A DNA stretch of 64,000 nucleotides, taken from contig CM065377.1 of the NCBI GenBank assembly GCA_033060915.1, positions 54,225,183 to 54,289,182 on the forward strand, read 5' to 3'. Below, piece by piece: positions 23,190 to 33,177 of the stretch (within the stretch, counting starts at the first letter, position 1; the number at the start of each line of letters is the position of its first letter). Below the pieces are notes generated by a model. It worked only from the letters and a program-made list of their open reading frames with translations. It was not told where the DNA came from and made no database searches. The stretch comes from Euryodendron excelsum (Eukaryota; Streptophyta; Magnoliopsida; Ericales; Pentaphylacaceae). The position numbers were made by a program, and so were the translations under genes.

Positions 23190-24715
23190 TAATTATTTGA
23201 GTAAAAATAATATTGAGTTAAATTCAGGTTTCAAATAGTCTCTGCTTTTTTTTTTAAAATTTTTTCTAGTTAATAAGTTTTTGATAAAAGAAAATAATTA
23301 ATAAATACATATCAACTTGATAATATCAAATACTTGGTGATGTCATCATTAAGATTAATGATGTATTGGTTGAATTGTATTGGGAAATGTCAGCCACCCA
23401 AATCGGCAAGTTGTAATTTACCAAAATATTGTTGTATTGAAATTTTGTGACAGACGACCATAATTCAGCATTAAATTTGGTAGATTCACTATAAAATAAA
23501 AAATAAAAAAATCTTACGACAATTTAATTAATTTTGGTAACTCTATATTTTTAAATTTAACTATGAAATTTGAGAGGATCTTTACCTTGTGTTTAGATCA
23601 AGTATTTGGTGGTAGAAAAGAAATTGAAAAAAAAGAAGATTTTTATTCTCTTTTTCTCACCCAATGTGTTAGTAATTATTTCAGTAAAAATAATATTGAG
23701 TAAAATAATTAAATTTAAAATTTTTTTAGTGATTAGTAATAAAATATTATAATATCAAAGTTATTGTAAGATTTTAGTAAAATAATTAAAATAAAAAATG
23801 TGTCAAATTTTAGTAATAATATATTATGCGTTAGTGTAATAAAATATTATAATATCAAAGTTATTGTAAGATTTTAGTAAAATAATTAAAAAATAAAAAA
23901 TGTGTCAAATTTTAGTAATAATATATTATGTGTTAGTAATTAGTAATAAAATATTATAATATCCAAATTAAATTTAAAAATGTGTTGAAAACTAGTAAAA
24001 AAAAAATATTATAATATAAAATTTGTTGTAAAATTTTAGTAAAATAATTAAATTTAAAAATGTGTTAGTAATTAGTAATAAAATATTATAATATGAAATT
24101 GTTGATAAGATAGTTATTGGTAAGATATTTATTTAATTTATTAATGTTGGTAAGATAATTTTATTTAAATGTATAAAATCGAAATTGAAAAAAAAATAAA
24201 TAAATTGTTGGTAAGATAGTTATTGGTAAGATATTTATTTTAGTTATTGACGTTGGTAAGATAGTTTTATTTAAATGTATAAAATCGAAATTACTGTAAG
24301 AGTTTAGTCAAAATAATAATGAGTTAAATAATTAAATTTTAAAAATTTGTTAGTAATTAATAATAAAAATGTGTTAGTAATTATTTGAGTAAAAATAATA
24401 TTGAGTAAAATAATTAAATTTAAAAATGTGTTAGTAATTAGTAATAAAATATGATAATATCAAATTTGTTGTAAGATAGTTATTGGTAAGATATTTATTT
24501 AATTTATTGATGTTGGTAAGATAGTTTTATTTAAATGTATAAAATTGAAATTGTTGGAAGAGTTTAGTAAAAATAATAATGAGTTAAATAATTAAATTTA
24601 AAAATGTGTTAGTAATTATTTGAGTAAAAATAATATTGAGTAAACTAATTAAATTTAAAAATGTGTTAGTAATTAGTAAAAAAATATTATAATATCAAAA
24701 TTAAAAGTAGTAATG
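23190..24715. repeat. AT-rich tandem repeats inside the MULE, left side
   Basis: Units of about 100-120 bp built from TTAGTAATTAGTAATAAAAT, ATTATAATATCAAA, TTTTAGTAAAATAATTAAA and TTGGTAAGATAGTTATTGGT. The same motifs occur in inverted orientation at 31570-31900, so the long arms of the element are partly inverted repeats. Confidence 0.75.
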
Positions 24716-24746
24716 AGCAAAAATAATTATTAATCAGTTTAAGTAA

Positions 24747-27664
24747 ATGTATGATATTTTTCCTTCAAGTAAATGTATGACATGTTTGTGCGATTATATA
24801 AAAATAGGTGCAATAATGGATGAAACAATGGCCATGATGTATTGGGGTGGAGAAATAATAAAAGATCGAGATGAAGGGATTATATATAGCATCAAATGCC
24901 GGGCATGTCACAGTATACCGTTGCAATTGAAAATGTTCGAACTAGAAACAATGATAATGTCTATGATTGGCAAGGATGGACAACATATAAGGCTTAAAAT
25001 AATATGCAGATTTTCATATAGTAATGAAGGGGGGTTAATCAAATACAAGAAAGTTCTGATCAAAGATGACCGCACATTGGAAATTGCCTTACGACTACCA
25101 CATAAAAAGCTATGGATGGAATGCATCGAGCTATACATCGAAGTAGAGGATGCAGTAGTAAATATGAACCCTACAGTGGATCAAATGTGGAGTGAAATTC
25201 AGGGGTATGGAAGGATATTATCAGATGAGGGAGATACGTCAACAACATGGAATTTCTCAACGATGTTGACATTGGGGCAGGACACTGTTTGTCATAGTGT
25301 GCCATATTCAGAACAACTGGACCAATATGGTAACATGATTCATTTTCAAAGCACACAGCAAAGTGGTTACCATGGTTCATTCGTTGATTGTGGCATTGGG
25401 CCTAGTAGTATGTCACAACATCAGCCTATCATTGACACCGCTGGTCCTTCAAAAGGGCCTTCGATGAGACATACTCAAGGGAGGGATCCAGTGCAACATA
25501 TGGTTCAATCAGGGCACCAATCTATTTCCATACAAATTGATTTGAATGTAAGGTCTCTGGATACACAGTCTGAAACATCAGATGAACATATAGATGTTGC
25601 TCTAATGACGATGTTCAACAACAACAAGAGATCCCAGTTCCATATTTCACCACATTGCTGGAGGGATATGATGCACCTGTACCTGGCAGGGATCAATTTT
25701 GTCGTGGCCCCGTATGGGATATGCAGAATCCCAATTTTCAAACAGGGATGTTGTTCAATGATAAGGCAGTTATGAAAAATGCATGCACAACATATCACTT
25801 GCACAATAACAAGGAGTATTCGATTGTTGAATCAACTACGAAACTGTTTAAAGCAAAGTGTGCACATGACTGCCCTTGGATGCTTTGTGCGTCCACCAAA
25901 AGACATGGAATGTGGGAAGTTACGCAATACAATGAGCCTCATAGTTGTTTGTACGGGATGCCAAATATGGGTCATCGTAACCTAGATGCAAACTTCATTG
26001 CAGATGTTATCATGGGACAAGTAGCGGTGAGTTTAACTTTGATTCAGACATTATCACAATAACTTATTACTTTGTCATATAAGAAATTCACGAAATGTAC
26101 TAAAATTATGTTATTTTTCTACAGAAAGATCCTGATTGGAAGATTAAGTCCATAATGGAAGATGTGAAAACACATTACCACCACTCTGTGTCATACAAAA
26201 AAGCATGGATGGCAAGAACAAAAGCCATAGAAATGGTATTTGGCAATTGGAAACAGTCGTTTGCAAAACTTCCCAGATATTTGTTGGCATTGCAGTCAAG
26301 AAACCCTGGAACAATCCAAATTTTAGAGTCTTTCAATCAGGATGTCCGTGACATGGTCATGTTTGATCGAGTATTTTGGGCATTCGGCCCATGTATTAAT
26401 GGTTTCAAGCACAGTCTGCTGGTTATATTGGTTGATGGCACCCACCTTTATGGAAAATATAAGGGTGTCATGCTTATCGCTATGGGGGTCACTGCCAGGG
26501 GTAGAAATTATCCCTTAGCATTTTCCGTTGTTGAGGTTGAGGACACACGTAATTGGTCGTGGTTTATCAACTTGATGAGACACGTCGTTATCCCTGGTAG
26601 GGAACGTGTCACCATACTATCGGACCGTCACGGGGGCCTACTAAATGCTATTGATCGAATATGGGAACATCCAAGCGATAATCAACCCCCTGGTTTTCAT
26701 AGGTATTGCCTTCGACACTTTCACAGTAACTACCACAAGAACTACAATATGATAAGAATCAAGGATTTGGTGTGGGCTGCTAGCACAGCTCATCAATTGC
26801 GAAAGTTCAACACTATAATGGAAAGAATTAAGAAGAGATGTGAACCTTGTTATAATGAACTAATGGGGGAAGATATTACTAAGTGGACACTTACTCACGA
26901 TGGCGGCTTTCGTTGGGGGATCACATCAACTAACAACTCTAAGAGCTACAATAGTGCGATAGTAGGCGCATGTAACTTGCCCATCACTGCATCTGTGCAG
27001 GTCACTTACTACCGTTTTGTTGAGAGTTTTGTTAGACGACGTGGTGAGATACAATGTGACGTGAGGAATGACCATGTATACCCATTAGAAGTGCGCGAAA
27101 TATTTCAGAAGTGGAGCAAAAAAGCAGCCGATCATACTGTCACAGTTTGTAATTGGTAATATATGTTTATACCGTCATCATCATTAAATTGTTATTTTAA
27201 TGGCGTTCAACTGAATGTATGACAAAATAAATCTTGTTGTGCAGGGACACTGTGTCTGTCAATGTGTTGACTGGCAGGAGGGGGACTAAAGATGGTCATT
27301 TACATGCCATGCAACTTATCCCGCCCAGCTATACATGCGAAAGTGGGTTATATATCACCTCCCTTGCTCTCACATGCTTGCTGCTGCTGCAGCTGCTAGA
27401 AAGCAACCCTGGTTTTTATTTGACCCCTACTACACTATGGAAGCGTATGCCAGTGTGTACGGGATTCCGTTTGCACCCATGTTAATGGAGGATTACTGGC
27501 CTCCTTATGAAGGGCCTACTGTCCTCCTAAATCCTTTTCGGAAACGTGTAGCCCGAAAAGGCCGTCCACAACATAGTAGAATTCGTAACGAAATGGACGA
27601 ATCAAGGCAAAAACAAACGTTCAAGTATAGTTTTTGCAACGAGCCTGGTTATAACAGACGTTGA
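24747..27664 (+). pseudogene. MURA-like MULE transposase, three exons, frameshifted
   Basis: Exons: 24747-26026, 26125-27155 and 27245-27664, with GT-AG introns. The N-terminal part starts at ATG 24747, with YWGGEIIKD near the start. A zinc/MuDR-type region follows (FNDKAVMKNACTTYHLHNNK). The catalytic MULE domain in exon 2 has LVDGTHLYGKYKGV, ILSDRHGGLLNAI and a C-x2-H group (YCLRHFH). Exon 3 ends in a SWIM-type zinc finger (PCSHML). Two frame breaks: near 25605, where the frame shifts to the one encoding QQQQEIPVPYFTTLLEGYD, and near 27337, inside the SWIM finger. The usual TTN-x-SE motif reads STNNSKSYN, with K in place of E. Its role would have been excision and integration of the element by binding its ends. 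It lies about 500 bp upstream of the PMD gene, on the same strand. Confidence 0.85.
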
Positions 27665-28170
27665 TGTCTAAACATGAGACGAGAATATTAGAGGATAATA
27701 CATGTTGTAATCCATTTGTATTTGACTACGGATAGTGAATGTGCAAACTTGTCATTCTAATTAAAGGTGTAAACCAATTATTTCATGCATGCTACATGAC
27801 TACGGATCACTCTGTGCAAACCGATAATGGATTGTAGTTCATAAGACTCTCGTGTGACTGTCTCATTCTATAATAAAGAAGATATCAATAAAGGAGAAAG
27901 AGAAAGTAAAACACAACAAACTCGATTACACATACCTCACAACCCACTGAGATGAAAAATAACTAATGGTCACAGTCTTCTACCGCCTTTAATAAGAACA
28001 AAAAAAGCCATCAAGGTGAAAAATAACAATGTCACTTAGTAACATTACAAAAGTACCATAAATATGATTGTGAGTATATTTAACTTCTCTCATCTATGTT
28101 ATATTGATAACTACTTGCTCTTTGGTTCTGTGCATTGCATTTTACTGACGTTCCAGATCTATCATACACT

Positions 28171-30972
28171 ATGGCATCACAACGACGACCTGGTGGGCCC
28201 ATTGATCCTAGTGTACTTACCTTACAGGAGATTCATCGCTCACAGGTCGTGTGGGACGAGGGGGTAAGTTTTATAAAACTTGTACGTAATATAGAAAATA
28301 GTTCACATTTGTTTTTTTAATAAGTACTACCAATTTTGAACACTTTTTTTTTATTTGATGGACAGTGTGATGAGCCTATTAATTGTCGTCGGGGAGACAC
28401 GGGTATATTCGACGATGATGTATACCCCTGCATTATTCCATATTTGATCCGTGCGGATTTTTACGGTGTATATCGTGTAGGTAGGATTTAGTATGATCAT
28501 GCTTTGCTCATAGCCATGGTAGAGAGATGGCGACAGGAGACACACACCTTTCACTTGCCTGTCGGGGAGGCGACGATTACATTACAAGATGTCTGCATCA
28601 TATATGGTCTTTCGATTAATGGCAGGGCTGTTACAGGTTAGGAATTTCAGTTTACAATTACAGTTTAGATTATAATAAATTGCACAATTTATTTGATGAC
28701 ATTATTTAAATACACGCATTCTTTTATTATGTTATACACGTTTTTATGTCATTTCCAATCATTGAATTTCATTTTACTAACTTTTTGCAAGTCCCTCCGG
28801 CCCGTTGACACCACAGGATTGGGCCCTTTTATTTATGCAGCTTTTCGGGGTTGCACTCGAGGTTGAATATTTCAAAAAAGGTTTGCTCAGGCTTAAGTGG
28901 TTAAGTCAGACATTTGGGGCATTTGCTGATGATACTGATGAAATCACAGTAGAATGCCATGCTCAGGCATTTATACTGAGACTCATTGGCGGGGTCATGA
29001 TGCCAGATCACTCTGTACCCTATTCAGGCCCATGTACTTACCATTGATAGCTGACCTTGATACTTGTGGCGATTTTAGCTGGGGTAGTGCAGTTCTTGCA
29101 TCATTGTACAGAGGGTTATGTCGTGCCGCTCGTCCCACTTGTTCTGAGCTTATTGGCCCGCTTACATTGCTACAGGTATGCAAACTATTATTTTTTTTAC
29201 TAATGTTGTTATTCCATATCAACGATCATATCCTTCCATATTGACACTGAGATTCATTCAGATTTAGGTGTGGGAGCGATTTCCTATTATCGCACCTATA
29301 CGTAATTCGATTTCCATTACACGTGCACAAGAGTCACTTATTATTGGGGAACACGCGTTTCCTGCTGGACCATTAGGGGGTAGGTGGCATGACGATTTCC
29401 TCCTCACAGACGTCTCCACCCATGTGCTCCTTGTATACAGGGATCAGTTGGACCGACTTCGGCCCGATGATGTAAGTTATACATTGACAATACATCTTAC
29501 ATTGTTACATTTGGGTTGTACAATACATGACAATTGATTGTATGTTTTATATTATTCAGTTTTGTTGGACCCCATGCGAGACCCATATGGATGCATTGCC
29601 CCCCTATTGCTTTGCTGGGATGGACGTTTGGAGGGCAGTGGTTCCTCTCGTGTGCTTTGAAATTGTAGAGTTCCATCTACCTGATCGAGTGATGCGCCAG
29701 TTTAAGATGAGACAGAACATACCAGACCATCCGAACACCAGGAGGGACTTGCATAGAGTGGATCGACGGGGGAGGACTAGAATAGATTGGAGTGATTATC
29801 ATGCAAGGTACATAGAACTCTGGTCACACAGGATGGCCTATGTAGTTGATAGTGAGATTTATGATAGACGTATGTCCTCTGTTGATCCTTACATGACTTG
29901 GTACAGAAGCATCACTCGCCTCCACATTGGGAATCCACTTAGGCGCACAGAGATAGGTTATTCAGGTGTCGGAGGCACCATAGAGTTGATGGTATGTGTT
30001 GTTAAATATTGAATACCAAAATTTTATTTCGATGTCATAATACATCCCATTAATTTGTATTTTCAGGCAGAAGCATGGGCGGATGTATATGAAAGTAGAA
30101 CACGCGTTTTACATGACTTCCCTAATACGGAGTCAATGTAGGAGATTTATCACATACAGGAACGTGCCATGGCTTCTTTATCTCTCCTACAGCAGTCGGA
30201 CCGTGTCCCACAGCATCGACGTCGTACCCGCGATGCCACGCATTTTGCTACCCCAACACCTGGTGTGCCGCACGACATGCCACCTCATCCCACCCCTGCA
30301 CGTCGATCCACCTCTTCGATACCTTCTTTCGTTCATGGTGGATATAGTGCAGGGTACGTCACACTTACACCATACAGCTATGCCACTCAAAGTTTCGGGA
30401 CAATGTCACATAGGCCAGCGTTTCCTACCGAGGAATACCTTGGCATACATGATACTTCCAGGACATCACATCGTCGGTCGGCCCATCACGTCTCTCCAGT
30501 TATGTTTCAGACTGACCTAGGGTTTAGTTACGATCCATTCGTAGGTGGCAGTTTTGGACAGGTGAGTTATGATTTTCACAGTGGATACCCATCATCGACT
30601 TATGGGGCAGGGTCGTCACAGGTGACTCATGATTTCCACAGTGGCCACCCTTCATTGACTTATAAGGTAGGGCCATCATACGTGACTCATGACTTTCAGA
30701 GCGGCCACCATTCATCGACTTATGCGCCAGGGCCATCACACGTGAGTCATGATTTTCACAGTGGCTACCCTTCATTGAGTTGTGGGATAGGGCCATCACA
30801 GGTTCATCAGGATAATGAAGAGTTGGTAGTAGTGAGTGATGAGGACGAGCAGGCAGAGGTGGGTGTTGACAGAGGACAGAGTGGTCAGGACCAGCAACAG
30901 GATTTGGGGGTTCGTAGAGGACTGAGAACCCGACGGGCTCGAACATGTTTCACAGGGGGGCGTTTAGGGTGA
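28171..30972 (+). pseudogene. Plant mobile domain (PMD, MAIN-LIKE type) gene inside the MULE
   Basis: Exons inferred from GT-AG sites: 28171-28263, 28366-28636, 28792-29175, 29268-29471, 29560-29991 and 30067-30972. The start MASQRRPGGPIDPSVLTLQE is followed by PMD hallmarks: VERWRQETHTFHLPVGEATI, LQDVCIIYGLSINGRAVTG, SWGSAVLASLYRGLCRAA, LTLLQ-VWERFP, and RQFKMRQNIPDHP with DLHRVDRRGR. The C-terminal tail holds four 20-aa repeats. Damage: an in-frame TAG at 28489 between GRI and YDHALL (probably CAG to TAG), frame loss at the 28636/28792 junction, a frameshift near 29010-29030, and a TAG at 30139. PMD proteins MAIN and MAIL1 act in silencing and genome integrity in Arabidopsis; PMD copies also occur in plant transposons. 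What the domain does for the element is unknown. Confidence 0.85.
30559..30798 (+). repeat. Four 60-bp tandem repeats coding 20-aa units in the PMD tail
   Basis: Four back-to-back 60-bp units encode variants of xVxHDFHSGxPSxTYxxGPS. The frame is kept through all units. The tail outside the repeats is rich in Ser, His and Pro. Confidence 0.9.
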
Positions 30973-30999
30973 TTATTGTTCAGTAGGTTTCATTAGTAT

Positions 31000-32160
31000 T
31001 ATGTATTACTATTATCTATTGTATGCGTTTTACCCCCAGATACGTGATGTCGTTTTTATTTGCATGTATTATCTATTGTAGGTGGTATGATATCACTTTC
31101 CATTTTTTTTTAATAATTTTGCAGCGAACTCACCATACATAGGTATATATTAAATTTTAAGACAGGTACAATAGTAAAAAATCATATAACAAGTTTAATG
31201 TTATAAATAAGTAAGGAAGCGAGCAAAACATATATATAAGGTTATGATATGGAATTTGGTGTTTAGGATGATCATTATTAGGGTTAGCGTTATGGTTGTG
31301 TTGTTACGAACATGGTCCATAAAACTTAATTTTGTTTTTAAGGTTAGGGCTAGGAGTTATTTTGTTAGCGAAAAAAATTATATGCTACAAATTGTTATTT
31401 TCATTTAAGATAATTACAACATTTAGGGGTTCTATGAATTTTCTGACATTACAAGAAATATAATTTCGTAAGCAAACTGTTTATGTTTCTTTAGCTATTA
31501 TATAATAAAATTTTTAAAATAAAAAGAGCCTATATAAAACTTTCAAAGACAAAAAAAAAAAAATATTACACATGAATGAAAATTTAAAAAAAAAATTTCC
31601 TACATTAAATTTAATTATTTTACTCATTATTATTATTATTATTTTTACTAAACTCTAAACTCTTAACATAGTTTCGATTCTAATATTTTATTACTAATTA
31701 CTAACATATTTTTAAATTTAATTATTTAATCATTATTATTTTTACTAAACTAATTTGTAACATATTTTAAATTTAATTATTTAATCATTATTATTTTTAC
31801 TAAATTAATTACTAACAAAATTTTAAATTTAATTATTTTACTCATTATTATTTTTACTAAACTCTTATAACAATTTTGATTTTATACATTTAAATAAAAC
31901 TATTTTTATTTTAAATAAAATATAGAATTAGTTATTTTAAACAAAATATAGAAAGAATATAGAATTAATTAGAAGGGAGAAAAGAGTATAAAAGAAAATA
32001 GAATTTTTTAGTTAGAGAAAAAAGAATATAAAATTAATTAAAAGAAGGATTAGTGGGATTGAAATATAAAAAATTAGTTAGGAGGGGGGGGGGTGTGTTT
32101 GGGAAAGGGTCATTGGGCGGGGGGTGGGTAGGCGGGGAGTAATAAAGAAAAGAAAAAATC
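31000..32160. repeat. Right internal arm of the MULE, AT-rich inverted counterpart
   Basis: 31570-31900 repeats TTTAATTATTTxATxATTATT and TTTTTACTAAACT, the complements of the left-arm units. A G-rich stretch follows at 32081-32140 (G10 run, then GGGCGGGGGGTGGG). No gene was seen after the PMD stop at 30972. Confidence 0.65.
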
Positions 32161-32167
32161 AATTGTG

Positions 32168-32371
32168 AAAACGCAGGCTTGGCCTTTGTTTTCTGACAAA
32201 ACGCTTCTCCCAACTGCGTTTTGTCAGAAAATACACTCTCAACCCACGTTTTGTCACAAAACGCACTTTCGACTCGCGTTTTTTTAATAATTTTTTTCCT
32301 CTTTTGTTCTAGTACAGAAAATACATTTTAGGGTTGCGTTTTCTCTAAAAACGCAACTCCAAATTGCATTT
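32168..32371. repeat. Right subterminal array of palindromes
   Basis: Mirror of the left array: about six AAAACGCx...xCGTTTT units, with CTGACAAAACGC and GCGTTTTGTCAG halves and more decay (AAAATACA variants). The last unit (AAAACGCAACTCC...TTGCATTTT) abuts the terminal inverted repeat. Confidence 0.75.
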
Positions 32372-32601
32372 TATATTATTTAGGAAATAACTTTTTGGCT
32401 TTGATTATTTTGAAAAATAAGTTTTTTAATTTATTTATTTTGAAAAAAACCCTGATGTAAAACCGATAATAAATCCAACGGTAAAACTCACCTCACAAAT
32501 TTTTTTTCAAAGCTTTTCAAATTTCAACTGTTCTTCAGTCTTTCGTACGAAAGGAGAAGCCCCTCTTTTATGGGTAAGTGTCCCCGGTCATAAATACCAC
32601 A

Positions 32602-32602
<1 letters not shown>

Positions 32603-32633
<31 letters not shown>

Positions 32634-32642
32634 GCTCTCTTT
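32603..32642. repeat. (CT)n microsatellite
   Basis: CT-rich run with a few interruptions in the right arm of the hAT-like element. Confidence 0.7.
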
Positions 32643-33177
32643 CTCATTAATATATGGTACAACTTTTTTAAAAGGATAATATTATATAAATAAAATTTTT
32701 TTATAATGATGTAATTAAATAAGAATCATTTATATAAAAATAAAATACTTATCATGATAACTCTTATTTATACAAATATCACTATCATATCATTTTAGTT
32801 AATTTTTTTAAAAAATAACATTTTCCTTCTTAAAATGAATGCCTAGACTCTAGACCCACAGAAGTTAAACAAAATTTACCACCCTTTCTCCATTTTTTAC
32901 TCTCTTTGCATATACAAAAAGAGGAATCACGTTCTGTAGACTAGGAGTTGTTGGCCCACTAACCATTACACTTTGTATTAATTAGTTTTGTGTATTACTA
33001 TGCATTAAGAAGTTTAGTAACCTTAAAAGTAAAAAATTGAACATAATAATATATTATTTATTTATATATTTATAATGTTACGTTCAATCTTGATTAATTT
33101 GATAGTTGAACCAATAATCTTTAATGGGGTTAACTTGATCTGCTTAACGATTTAATTTTTAAAACATTGATGTAAAC

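Larger units (their letters stand above)
22148..32453 (+). mobile_element. Mutator-like element (MULE) carrying transposase and PMD genes
   Basis: Terminal inverted repeats of about 105 bp: AGGGTTTTTTCCCAAAATAA from 22148, and the complement from 32453 reading AGGGTTTTTTTCAAAATAAA, with near-identical continuation to the first AAAxGCAA palindrome. TGTAAAACC at 22130-22138 and at 32456-32464 is a candidate 9-bp target duplication, the usual MULE length, although about nine bases separate the left copy from the repeat. Internal order: palindrome array, C-tracts, AT-rich tandem repeats, MURA-like transposase, PMD gene, AT-rich repeats in inverted orientation, G-tracts, palindrome array. Both genes are broken, so it is probably immobile unless helped in trans. 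Confidence 0.88.
21986..33177. mobile_element. hAT-like element hosting a nested MULE, with target duplications
   Basis: Target duplications are ATGTCAAC (21986-21993) and ATGTAAAC (33170-33177), 8 bp with one mismatch, the length typical of hAT. The element proper, 21994-33169, has 15-bp inverted ends CAATGTTTTAAAAAT. The paralogous block at 46185-46215 lacks the insertion and reads through as ATGTCAAT. About 150 bp at the left and 710 bp at the right belong to this element; the rest is the MULE inside it. No hAT transposase is visible. Confidence 0.75.

Noticed and set aside
30187..30946. Minus-strand frames opposite the PMD tail
   Set aside because: They mirror the coding repeats of the PMD gene; the plus-strand frame explains the sequence better.
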